Shown here piece after piece: positions 1 through 7,764 of a DNA stretch of 64,000 nucleotides. The notes under the pieces are model-generated. The model was not told the origin of the DNA and made no database searches. It was given only the letters and a program-made list of their open reading frames with translations. Position numbers and translations under genes: made by a program. Position 1 is the stretch's first letter. Every line of letters begins with the position of its first letter. The DNA comes from Deltaproteobacteria bacterium (GTDB taxonomy: Bacteria > Myxococcota_A > UBA796 > UBA2385): positions 1 through 64,000 of the forward strand of contig JAEUKK010000027.1 in the NCBI GenBank assembly GCA_016792625.1, given 5' to 3'.

Positions 1-2
1 CG

Positions 3-1313
3 GCCTGGGCCCTGGCCGCCCGCCTCGCGCTGGACCCGCCGGTGGGCGCGGCCCCCGCCACCACCGCGGCGCTGCAGGCGGCGCTGGCCCGCGGCCCGCT
101 CTGGCGCCTGCGCCTCGCCGAGGGCGCGCTGGGCTTGCCCACGCCCCCCGCCGGTCGCCTCGTCGAGCCGCTGATGCGCGCGTTGATCGTCGATCTCGAC
201 GGTCCGCTGGCCGGGTCGGCTGTTACCGCCCTCGACGGGCTGCGGGCCCGGGCCGCCGACGGGGCCGCCGCCGCCCTGCGCGCCGACCTGCCCCCGCTGC
301 CCAAGCCGCCCGCCCCGCGCGCGGCCCTGCCCTGGGAGGGTGCGCGGGTGGTCGACCTGCCCGCCAGCGGGGGCGGCGCGCCGGTGCTCGACCTGCTGCC
401 CCTCGATCATGGCGGCGTGGTCGTCGCTTTGGGCGGCCTCGGCCAGCGCCTGCTGCGGCCCGGCGCGCGGGGCCGCCTGCTGCCCACGCCGGCCGAGCGC
501 CTGCTGGCCCTGCCGGGGGGCTGGCTGGCGCTGAGCCAAGCCGGCCGAGACCTGCGGGTGGGCCGCGGCGGAGAGCACTGCCCGATCGACGAGCTGGGGC
601 TGATCCCCGGCGCGGCAGGCGCCTTGCTGCGGGCCCGCACCACCGCCGACGGCCTGCTGGTGCTGCCCGAGGGCCCCGAGCTCTGCGCCTACCTGCCCGA
701 GGCGGGCGGCCTGCGCCGCTTGTGGCGCTCGGGCGCCCTGCCCGAGGGGGGCAGCGCCTGGTCCATCCCGGCGGTCGACGTCGAGGGCAACGACCTGCGC
801 GCCATCCTCGAAGCCCCGACCGGCGACCGCGCCCTTTGGCGCTGGGACCGCGCCGCGGGCCTCGCGCTGCGCGAGCGCCGCGCGCTGCGGGTCGACGGGC
901 GCCTGCGCCCGCCCACCACCGCGCTGCTCTCGGGCGCCCACCTCTACGAAGGGGATGGCCACCACGAGCGCCTCTTCGTCGGCCCCACCGAGCTGTGGAG
1001 CCGCCCGAGCCCCGCCGAGCCCGCCGATCTCGAAGCCCTGGGCGGCCCGCCCGCGCCCAAGGCCTGGGCCCCGGGCGCGCTCTTCGGCGACCTGCTGCTC
1101 GAGCGCGAGGCCGAGGGCCGAGTCCCGCGCCCGCCGGCGGCCTGGCGCCTGCGCCGCCTGAGCGCGCCCAGCCACCGCAGCCTGCAGCTGCGCGGCCCCG
1201 CTCGCTGCGCCGCGCTCGCCGGCGACCAGCTCTGGCTGGGCGGAGGCGAAGGCAGCGTCTGGCGCGTCGATCTGCACGAAGCCGCCCTGGTGTGGCAAGA
1301 GGCCGCGGGCTGA
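3..1313 (+). CDS. Propeller-like protein, 5' end outside window
   Basis: The reading frame is open from the first complete codon, so the gene starts left of the window; a GTG at 42 is possible but the frame before it is also coding-like. The N-terminal third is Ala/Leu-rich and probably helical. The C-terminal two thirds has repeated short beta-strand patterns with Trp/Asp (such as LWRWDRA and GSVWRVDLHE), which suggests a beta-propeller. There is no catalytic motif I recognise. The gene ends at the first copy of an 86-bp tandem duplication. Function unknown. Confidence 0.6.
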   Translation, partial: AWALAARLALDPPVGAAPATTAALQAALARGPLWRLRLAEGALGLPTPPAGRLVEPLMRALIVDLDGPLAGSAVTALDGLRARAADGAAAALRADLPPLPKPPAPRAALPWEGARVVDLPASGGGAPVLDLLPLDHGGVVVALGGLGQRLLRPGARGRLLPTPAERLLALPGGWLALSQAGRDLRVGRGGEHCPIDELGLIPGAAGALLRARTTADGLLVLPEGPELCAYLPEAGGLRRLWRSGALPEGGSAWSIPAVDVEGNDLRAILEAPTGDRALWRWDRAAGLALRERRALRVDGRLRPPTTALLSGAHLYEGDGHHERLFVGPTELWSRPSPAEPADLEALGGPPAPKAWAPGALFGDLLLEREAEGRVPRPPAAWRLRRLSAPSHRSLQLRGPARCAALAGDQLWLGGGEGSVWRVDLHEAALVWQEAAG

Positions 1314-1413
1314 GCGTCGGGCCGGGCACCGGCGAGGGCAGCGTCTGGCGCGTCGATCTGCACGAAGACGCCCTGGTCTGGCAAGAGGCCGCGGGCTGAG
1401 CATCGGGCCGGGC
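1245..1413 (+). repeat. 86-bp tandem duplication of a gene 3' end
   Basis: Bases 1245-1327 recur at 1331-1413 with an 86-bp offset and a handful of mismatches. The unit covers the last ~22 codons of the preceding gene, its TGA and a few bases after it. Because 86 is not a multiple of three and the stop lies inside the unit, the second copy is a non-coding relic for this gene. It looks like a recent slippage or unequal-crossover event. Confidence 0.9.
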
Positions 1414-2009
1414 GGCCCCGCCGTGCAGGCCCGGCGGGCCGGGCGCTGCGCGGGTTCGCTGCGCTCCGTCGCCGGCGGGGCCGGCGACCCGCTGCGCGGC
1501 CGCTCCGCTCCCTGCCGCGCGCAAAGCGGTGGGTGAGGGGCGCTCGACCCGCCCCCAGCAGCGAGCCGCGCCGTCCGCCACTCACAGCAGCCGAGGCCTT
1601 CGCGGCGACCCGCTCATCGCCCATCGAGGCCTCGAAACGCGCCCTCCCCAAAAAGCCGAGGCCTTCGCGGCGACCCGCTCATCGCCGCCAACAGCCCCAA
1701 AACGCGCCGAACCCCGGGGGGTTTCCAAAGGGGGGCCATTGCGGGCTGGCGCGCGGCGCTGCCATGGGCCGCGCGAAGCCTGCCCGCCGGCCCCCTTGGC
1801 GGGGGATCCAAGGGGCCCCGCGGGCCCCTTGGCCGGGGGCCTGGGGGCCGGCGGCCCCCGGCATCAAAGACGAGACGGCGCCCGCCGGCGCAACCCGGGT
1901 CATCCGGTCGATGGCCCCCGGCACCCATGACGAGACAGCACCGGACCGCGCAGCTAAACCGAACAAACAAAACAGCGTGCCAGACCGCGCAACCAAACCG
2001 ACCAAAAAA
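1414..2009. other. Gene-free region with short direct repeats
   Basis: No convincing gene is seen. A 32-bp unit (GCCGAGGCCTTCGCGG...) occurs at 1590-1621 and again at 1655-1686. A second direct repeat with unusually low GC for this genome (GACCGCGCA then CTAAACCG/CCAAACCG) is at 1944-1968 and 1983-2007. The rest is GC-rich with no recognisable signal. Confidence 0.6.
1590..1686. repeat. 32-bp direct repeat, 65 bp apart
   Basis: Two identical 32-base copies at 1590-1621 and 1655-1686. The sequences after each copy (CGAAACGCGCC and CAAAACGCGCC) also resemble each other, so the original duplicated unit was probably about 65 bp. Confidence 0.85.
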
Positions 2010-2033
2010 CCAAAAAGTAGGCCTCAGCGGCCT
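2010..2033 (-). terminator. Candidate terminator after the TerB-like gene
   Basis: Read on the minus strand, a short stem AGGCC-GCTGA-GGCCT (2033-2019) is followed by AC and a T run (2016-2012), with a second T-rich run beyond. It lies 28 bp downstream of the TerB-like stop codon. The stem is only 5 bp, so strength is uncertain. Confidence 0.45.
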
Positions 2034-2061
2034 CAGCGCCAGGGCGCCCAGCCCCCCGCGC

Positions 2062-2565
2062 TCAAATCCGCTTGTGGGCGTCGAGCGCCTGACCCGGATC
2101 ATCGGCCAGCGCGTCATAGCGGGCAGAGTCCACGCCGAGCCACGCGGCGATCGGCCGCAGGAACTCGCGCTCAGAGGCGGTCAGGGTGTCGGCCCCCTCG
2201 CGCCAGTGCTCTTTGCTCGCCGCGATGAGCGTGGCGACGATCAGCTCTTTGTCGGCGAAGTCGGCCAGCCGCTCGGCCTGAGCGCGCAGGTGCGCGGTCA
2301 TCTCACCCGCGGCGTCGGCGGCGAAGAGGGCGTCGCGCAGGGCCATCAGGCGCTCTTCGCCGTTGTCTTGCCAATAGGTGGGCAGCTCGGCCATCAGGCC
2401 GTCGAGGGCCTCGGCCTCGGCGCTGGTCGGCTCGCCGTCGGCGTGCACCGAGGCCCAGAGCAGCGTGGCCAGCGCGTCAGACTGCTCGGGGCGCAGGGCC
2501 TCGAAGGGTGGGCGGCGGAAGAGCCCGCCAAAGAGGCGCACCACCGAGGACAGCGGGTTGAACAT
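2062..2565 (-). CDS. TerB-like (tellurite resistance family) protein
   Basis: 167 residues. After a hydrophobic N-terminal patch (FNPLSSVVRLFGGLFRR) the protein is helical, with a TerB-type core: an acidic segment HADGEPTSAEAEAL near residue 45 resembling the family's ADGxxxxxE metal-site motif, and a second acidic helix TASEREFL near residue 135. TerB domains are cytoplasmic, often membrane-associated, and bind divalent metal; the role outside ter operons is unclear. The ATG at 2565 is chosen because the open frame upstream is low-complexity and overlaps the divergent lipoprotein gene. The 85-bp gap to that gene must hold both promoters. Confidence 0.6.
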   Translation of the reverse strand: MFNPLSSVVRLFGGLFRRPPFEALRPEQSDALATLLWASVHADGEPTSAEAEALDGLMAELPTYWQDNGEERLMALRDALFAADAAGEMTAHLRAQAERLADFADKELIVATLIAASKEHWREGADTLTASEREFLRPIAAWLGVDSARYDALADDPGQALDAHKRI

Positions 2566-2650
2566 GAGGGCACCGGCCCGTGGGCGGTTGGGGTTGTGCG
2601 GGGCGCCCGCTCCTTTATGATGTGGGCTCACGCGCTGCCCGAGGCCGCCC

Positions 2651-3784
2651 ATGCCCACGCCCTGCTCTCCCTGCGCGGGCCTCGCCGCCCGCTCCCGCCC
2701 TTTCGGCACCGCCCTCGCGCTGCTGCTGGGGCTCGGCCTCGGCGCCTGCACGCCCGGCGGCGGCAAGAACACCGCAGCAGACGATGAAGCCGAGGGCGGC
2801 GGCGATGGCGGCGGGTCGGGCGACGGCGGCTCGGGCGGTGGCGGCGGCGACGATGGTGAGGCCGAAGACACTGGCCCCATCGACATGACCGTCGAGGTGC
2901 CTGAGCCCCCGCCCGGCGGCTACAGCTTCGTCTCGCCGATCATCGAGGTCGGCCCCTACCAAGAGGTGCAGTATTGCTTTTATGGCACCTATACGGGCCC
3001 TGACTTGGGCGTGACCTCGATGGTGGGCCAAACCAGCACCGGCATCACCCACCACACCGCGGTGATGGGCGTCTACGACACCACCTTCCCCGACGGCACG
3101 CTGCGGGTCTGCGACGACCAAGGCGAGGGCATGATGCCCATCTATGGGCCGCTCTTCGACCCCATCGGCATCGACGTCGAGGGCGGCGAGCCGATGCCCA
3201 TCGACCCCTTCGACGGCTTGGATTGGCTGAGCCCGCCGCCGGGCATCGCCATGCCCCTGCGCACCGGCCAGCGCTGGGCCCTCGACCTGCACTACATCAA
3301 CACCAGCGACCGGCCGGCCCTGGTCAACACCGCCTTTGAGGTGCAGGGCGTCGATCCCAGCGAGGTCGAGCAGTGGGCGGGCACGGCCCTCTTCGACTCG
3401 GCGCCCCTCGACCTGCCCCCGGGCGACTCGTCGATCACCTTCGACTGCCGCTTCGAGACCGAGTGGGACATTTTGACCATGATGGCCCACATGCACTATT
3501 TTGGGAAGGCGTTCAAGTCTGACCTGATCCGCGTCGACGGCAGCACCGAGACCCTTTTTGAGGTCGAAGATTGGACGCCTGCGCACAAAGAGTACCCGAA
3601 GATCAGCGCCTTCGACATCGGCGAGGCCCACGTCACCCCCGGCGACATCCTGCGCACGACCTGCTCGTGGTCCAACCCCACCGACGAGGTCCTGCCCGAC
3701 CCGGTCGAGATGTGCTCGATGAACATGGTGACCACGCCCAATGATCGGCCGGTGGTCTGCATCGCCGGCGTCTATCGCGACTAA
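2651..3784 (+). CDS. Lipoprotein, copper type II monooxygenase-like (PHM/DBH fold)
   Basis: 377 residues. Signal peptide with lipobox LGAC (Cys 33), then a Gly/Asp-rich linker to about residue 75. The rest carries, in order, every copper ligand expected of peptidylglycine/dopamine monooxygenases: His-His at 134-135 and His 214 in LHYxN for CuH, HMH at 280-282 and Met 354 in EMCSM for CuM. This enzyme family uses ascorbate and O2 to hydroxylate C-H bonds. Here it would sit on the cell surface or in the periplasm. Substrate unknown. A GAGG lies before the ATG. It converges with serC, separated by a GC hairpin. Confidence 0.8.
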   Translation: MPTPCSPCAGLAARSRPFGTALALLLGLGLGACTPGGGKNTAADDEAEGGGDGGGSGDGGSGGGGGDDGEAEDTGPIDMTVEVPEPPPGGYSFVSPIIEVGPYQEVQYCFYGTYTGPDLGVTSMVGQTSTGITHHTAVMGVYDTTFPDGTLRVCDDQGEGMMPIYGPLFDPIGIDVEGGEPMPIDPFDGLDWLSPPPGIAMPLRTGQRWALDLHYINTSDRPALVNTAFEVQGVDPSEVEQWAGTALFDSAPLDLPPGDSSITFDCRFETEWDILTMMAHMHYFGKAFKSDLIRVDGSTETLFEVEDWTPAHKEYPKISAFDIGEAHVTPGDILRTTCSWSNPTDEVLPDPVEMCSMNMVTTPNDRPVVCIAGVYRD

Positions 3785-3789
3785 AAGCG

Positions 3790-3817
3790 CACCCCCGGGC
3801 TGGGTGGCCCGGGGGTG
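3790..3817. terminator. Hairpin between convergent genes
   Basis: A perfect 11-bp stem, CACCCCCGGGC (3790-3800) and GCCCGGGGGTG (3807-3817), with a 6-base loop. It lies between the stop of the copper monooxygenase-like gene (+) and serC (-). On the minus strand it is followed shortly by CTTTTAG, so it may end transcription from both sides. Confidence 0.6.
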
Positions 3818-3856
3818 GTGGCGGCGCTGCGGCGCTGCGTTCAGCCCTGCGCGCGC

Positions 3857-4954
3857 TCAGCCGTGTTTGGCTTCAAAAGCTTTCATGAAGTCGATCAGCG
3901 CGTCGACCGCCTCGTCGGGCAGGGCGTTGTAGAGGCTGGCCCGCATGCCGCCGACCGAGCGGTGGCCCTTGAGCTCCATCAGGCCGGCCGCGTCGGCCTC
4001 TTTGACGAAGGTGCCCTCAAGATCGCTGTTCTGCAGGCGGAAGGTCACGTTCATCGACGAGCGGCTGTCGGGCTGGGCGTGGGGCTGCCAAAAGTTGCTG
4101 CTGTCGAGCTGGGCGTAGAGCCGATCGGCGCGGGCCTGCACCCGGGCGGCGATCGCCGGCAGCCCACCCTGGCCCTCGACCCAAGCCAAGACCTGCTCGA
4201 GCGCGAAGATGCCAAAGGTGTTCGGGGTGTTGTACATGCTGTCATTCTCGACAGCGACGGCGTAGTCGAGCATCGAGGGCAGGCCGCCCCGGGCCTTGCC
4301 CACCGCCTTGCTGCGCTCGACGGCCCAAGGCGACAAGATCACCGCCACCACGCCGCTCGGCCCGAGGTTCTTCTGCGCCCCGGCGTAGATGAGGTCGTGG
4401 CGGGCCACGTCGATCGGCCGGCTGGCGATGTCGCTCGACATATCGGCCAGCAGGCGCTTGTCGGTGACCGGCGGCGCCTTGGATTGGGTGCCGTAGATGG
4501 TGTTGTTCGTGGTGTAGTGGGCCCAGACCGCCTCGTCGCGGAACTGCACCGCGCCCGGGGCGGGCACGCGGTCATAGGTCGTGCCCTTGCTTGACCACAC
4601 GGCTTTGGCGTCGCTGACGCGCTTGGCCTCGGCCAGCGCCTTGCTCGCCCAGGTGCCGGTGTCGATGAAGTCGGTGGCCTCGCCGGGCAGGGCGAGGTTC
4701 AGCGCCAGCTGGTAGAACTGCAGGCTGGCCCCGCCTTGCAGGAACAGCACGCTGTAGTCGGCGGGCACGCCGAGCACGCGCGAGAGCCGGGCCTTGGCGC
4801 TGGCCAGCACACCCTCGAAGGGCTTGCTGCGGTGCGAGATCTCCATGATGCCGGCGCGGCAGGTCGAGAACTCGAGCAGCGCCTCTTGCAGCGCGGCCAG
4901 CACGGGCTCGGGCAGGGTGCCGGGGCCGGCAGAGAAGTTGTAGGCGCGGGACAT
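3857..4954 (-). CDS. serC: Phosphoserine aminotransferase
   Basis: 365 residues, the usual SerC length. It converts 3-phosphohydroxypyruvate and glutamate to O-phosphoserine and 2-oxoglutarate (second step of serine synthesis, PLP enzyme). Seen: the N-terminal FSAGPGTLP signature, the EISHRSKPF segment, the FLQGGAS phosphate-binding loop, and the PLP lysine Lys 195 in AGAQKNLGPSG. ATG has GGAG just upstream. It lies 43 bp downstream of serA on the same strand, so the two form a serine-biosynthesis operon. Confidence 0.95.
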   Translation of the reverse strand: MSRAYNFSAGPGTLPEPVLAALQEALLEFSTCRAGIMEISHRSKPFEGVLASAKARLSRVLGVPADYSVLFLQGGASLQFYQLALNLALPGEATDFIDTGTWASKALAEAKRVSDAKAVWSSKGTTYDRVPAPGAVQFRDEAVWAHYTTNNTIYGTQSKAPPVTDKRLLADMSSDIASRPIDVARHDLIYAGAQKNLGPSGVVAVILSPWAVERSKAVGKARGGLPSMLDYAVAVENDSMYNTPNTFGIFALEQVLAWVEGQGGLPAIAARVQARADRLYAQLDSSNFWQPHAQPDSRSSMNVTFRLQNSDLEGTFVKEADAAGLMELKGHRSVGGMRASLYNALPDEAVDALIDFMKAFEAKHG

Positions 4955-4997
4955 GGGGGCTCCAAGCGCGGGGGCGCGCGGCGTGGGGAAGGGGCGC

Positions 4998-6206
4998 TCA
5001 GCGGCGGATGGCGACCACGCTGGCGGCGAAGACGTGCTCGGCCTCGCGCACGCGCTCGAGCGTGGCGGGCGAGGGCGCGCGGTCGAGCTGGATGCGGGCG
5101 CAGGCGGCGGCCGCGCCCGAGAAGATCACGTTCTCCATCTCTTGGACGTTGACGTGGTCTTCGCGCAGGTGGTGCAGGATGCCCGCCAGCACGCCAACCT
5201 GGTCGGCGTGGCGCACCACGAGCACATGGGTGGCCGGCGAGGACGCGGCGAGGTTCACGCAGTTCGGTACGCTGCCTTCGCGCAGGTAGGTCGTGATGAT
5301 CCGCACCACCTCGTCGCCGACCGCCGCGCTGGCCTGCTCGGTGCTCGCGCCGATGTGATGGGTGCCGTAGACCCGCGGGTGTTTGGCGATGGGGTCGGTG
5401 AAGTCGCCGGCGGCCCCGGCCGGCTCGCTGGCGAAGACGTCGAGGCCCGCCTTAAGGCCCCGGCGCTCCACGGCGTCGAGCAGGGCGTCTTGGTCCATCA
5501 CCTCGCCGCGGCTGGTGTTGATCACCGTCGCGCCCGGGGCCAGGGCGTCGAGCAGGGTGCGGTCGACGAGGCCGCGGGTCTCGGGGGCCAGCGCGAGGTG
5601 CACGCTCAAGATCTGCGCGCCGGCGCAGGCCTCGAGCGGCGTGGCGCAGAAGCTCACGCCCAGCTCGGCGGCCTCGGCGCGGGTCAGGCTGCGCGACCAG
5701 GCGCGCACCTGCAGGCCAAAAGCGTGCGCCCGGCGGATCACCTCGCGGCCGATCACGCCCACCCCGAGCACGGCCAGGGTCTTGCCGGCCACGCCGTCGG
5801 CTTTGCTGTACTCGCCCTTGGCCCACTTGCCCTCGCGCAGGGCCTGCACGTTGTCGGCGATGCGCCGGTCGATGTTGAGCAAGTGCCCGAAGGTGAGCTC
5901 AGCGACGGCGATCGCGTTCTTGCCCGGGCAGTTCGACACATAGACGCCGCGCTCGGAAGCGGCGGCCACCGCGATGTTGTCGACGCCGGCGCCCGCCCGC
6001 ACGATCAAGCTCAGGCTGGGGCCGGCCTCGAGGTGGGCCAGGCCCACTTTGGTCGAGCGCACCACGAGCACATCGGGCTGCTGCGCGGCGATCACCTCAG
6101 CGAGGGCCGGGCCGGCCAGGCCGACCACGGCGCTCACCGCGCAGCCGGCGGCCTCGAGCTGGGCGGTGACGCGGGGGGAGAGCTTGTCGGCGATGAGGAC
6201 GCGCAT
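4998..6206 (-). CDS. serA: D-3-phosphoglycerate dehydrogenase
   Basis: 402 residues. It oxidises 3-phosphoglycerate to 3-phosphohydroxypyruvate with NAD+, the committed step to serine. Seen: nucleotide-binding GVGVIG at 148-153, catalytic Arg 233 (NTSRGEV), Glu 261 (FASEP) and His 284 (HHIGAST). Residues from about 325 on match an ACT domain (VLVVRHADQVGVLAGI), the usual site of serine feedback inhibition. It is the short, E. coli-like architecture without the extra ASB domain. First gene of the serA-serC operon. Confidence 0.95.
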   Translation of the reverse strand: MRVLIADKLSPRVTAQLEAAGCAVSAVVGLAGPALAEVIAAQQPDVLVVRSTKVGLAHLEAGPSLSLIVRAGAGVDNIAVAAASERGVYVSNCPGKNAIAVAELTFGHLLNIDRRIADNVQALREGKWAKGEYSKADGVAGKTLAVLGVGVIGREVIRRAHAFGLQVRAWSRSLTRAEAAELGVSFCATPLEACAGAQILSVHLALAPETRGLVDRTLLDALAPGATVINTSRGEVMDQDALLDAVERRGLKAGLDVFASEPAGAAGDFTDPIAKHPRVYGTHHIGASTEQASAAVGDEVVRIITTYLREGSVPNCVNLAASSPATHVLVVRHADQVGVLAGILHHLREDHVNVQEMENVIFSGAAAACARIQLDRAPSPATLERVREAEHVFAASVVAIRR

Positions 6207-6537
6207 GGGGCCTTCCGCGGGCGGTTGGAGGTGCAGCGGGGCAGCGGCGCGGCGGCGGGCCGGGCTGCCCAGGGGCGGGGAGTCTACCCGAGGGCCGACC
6301 CCCGCGGGTCCGGTGGGCGCGGGCCGCCCCCGCGCGGGTACGGGCTCCCCCGGATGATCACCCCCAGGCGGCCACGCGGCGTGCGAGAGTCATCGCAAAA
6401 GTGCTCAAGCGGCATGTGCGCGGGGCCGATGGCCCAGAGCTCCTCCGCCTGACCTGCTCTCGCGGACCGCGCGCGGCGGGTGACCCCGGGGGGGCGGTCG
6501 CGCAGCGGTAGGCCCACAGCGCGAGGGGAAGCAGCGG
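6207..6537. other. Intergenic region between divergent genes
   Basis: 331 bp separate the starts of serA (-) and the first REC-EAL gene (+), so both promoters must be here. I see no gene and no clear -35/-10 pair. A slightly AT-richer stretch (GAGAGTCATCGCAAAAGTG) is near 6385. Confidence 0.4.
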
Positions 6538-7704
6538 ATGGCGCGGATCTTGGTGGTCGACGATGACGCGATGACCCGGCGCTTCCAGGCGCGGGCCCTG
6601 ACGCGGAGCGGCCACGAGGTCGCCGAGGCCAGCGACGGGGTCACCGCTGTGCGCCTGTGCACCGAGCGCTCCTTCGCCTTGGCCCTGGTCGCCCTGCAGC
6701 TGCCCGACCTGTCCGGCGTCGAGGTCCTCCGCCGCATGCGGGCCGCCCAGCCCGGCTGCATGCGCCTGTTGATGGCGCCCGAGGTCGATCTCCCCCAGGT
6801 CGTCGGGGCGGTCAACCAGGGCGAGGTCAACCGCGTGCTCGACAGCGTGCTCAGCGCCGATCTGCTGCTCGCCGCCGTCGAAGACCTGCTGCGCACCCGC
6901 GCGGCCATGCAAGACGTGCTGCGCGTACAAGAAGAGGCGGCCAGCGCCGAAGAGCGCCAGGCCCTGCTCGAGTGCCTGCGCTCAGACGCCATCCGCCTCG
7001 CGCTGCAGCCCATCCTCGACGCCCGCACCGACGGTATTTTCGCGTTTGAGGCCCTGCTGCGCAGCCGCAACCTCGCCTTCCCCGGCCCGCTCTCGGTGCT
7101 GCGGGCGGCAGAGAAGCACCGCCTGCTGCACGAGGTGGCCGATGTGGTCGTGCAGCGCGTGGCGGCCTGGATGCCCCAGCTGCCCCCGCCGGTCCACGTC
7201 TTTATGAACCTCCACCCCGACGAGCTGGGCGACTCCGACGCGCTGGCCGCCCGCCTCTCCCCCTTGTTGCCCTGGTCGCGGCGCATCGTGCTCGAGATCA
7301 CCGAGCGCAGCCGCCTGCAGGCCATCGACCAGTGGGAGCATGCGGTCGACCGCCTCACCGAGATGGGCTTCTCGCTCGCCGTCGACGACCTGGGCGCCGG
7401 CCACAGCTCGCTGGCCGTGCTCGCCGAGCTGCAGCCCAGCTTCATCAAGGTCGACATGAGCATCGTGCGCGGGGTCGACGCCGATCCGCGCAAGCAGCGG
7501 CTGATCAACCTGCTCTGCCGCTTCGCCGACGCCACCCAGGCACGTTTTGTGGCCGAGGGCGTCGAGACCGCCGCCGAGGCCGAGGTCCTGCGCGACTGCG
7601 GCGCCCACCTGCTGCAGGGCTACCACTTCGGCCGCCCCAGTTTTGAGCCCGAGGCCCACCTCGCGCGCTGGGGCAGCACCCAGGCGCTCTGGGCCGCCCG
7701 CTGA
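6538..7704 (+). CDS. Receiver-like/EAL protein with degenerate receiver
   Basis: 388 residues. N-terminal CheY-like domain (1-120) keeps the acidic pocket Asp8-Asp-Asp but has Ala at 52 where the phospho-accepting Asp should be, Ala for the conserved Thr and Ser for the conserved Lys, so it should not be phosphorylatable. The C-terminal EAL domain (about 150-385) has all catalytic positions: EALL, FMNLHP, LEITE, VDDLGAG, FIKVD, AEGVET and LQGY. It should hydrolyse cyclic di-GMP to pGpG. It starts a two-gene unit with a paralogue 60 bp downstream. Confidence 0.85.
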   Translation: MARILVVDDDAMTRRFQARALTRSGHEVAEASDGVTAVRLCTERSFALALVALQLPDLSGVEVLRRMRAAQPGCMRLLMAPEVDLPQVVGAVNQGEVNRVLDSVLSADLLLAAVEDLLRTRAAMQDVLRVQEEAASAEERQALLECLRSDAIRLALQPILDARTDGIFAFEALLRSRNLAFPGPLSVLRAAEKHRLLHEVADVVVQRVAAWMPQLPPPVHVFMNLHPDELGDSDALAARLSPLLPWSRRIVLEITERSRLQAIDQWEHAVDRLTEMGFSLAVDDLGAGHSSLAVLAELQPSFIKVDMSIVRGVDADPRKQRLINLLCRFADATQARFVAEGVETAAEAEVLRDCGAHLLQGYHFGRPSFEPEAHLARWGSTQALWAAR

Positions 7705-7764
7705 CCTCCCCGCGCTGACGCCCCTCCTGCTGACGCCCGCTCCACCGACCGCCCTGGAGGGCCC

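Noticed and set aside
223..1651. Long minus-strand open frames opposite the first gene (452 and 235 codons)
   Set aside because: Arg/Pro/Gly-rich shadow frames caused by high GC; no domain pattern, and the plus strand is coding-like.
1614..2117. Open frames on both strands in the 1.4-2.0 kb gap
   Set aside because: Composition not protein-like and interrupted by direct repeats; no start with a ribosome site.
2566..2886. Longer N-terminus for the TerB-like protein (to 2886)
   Set aside because: Pro/Ser low complexity and overlaps the divergent lipoprotein gene; ATG at 2565 fits the family start.
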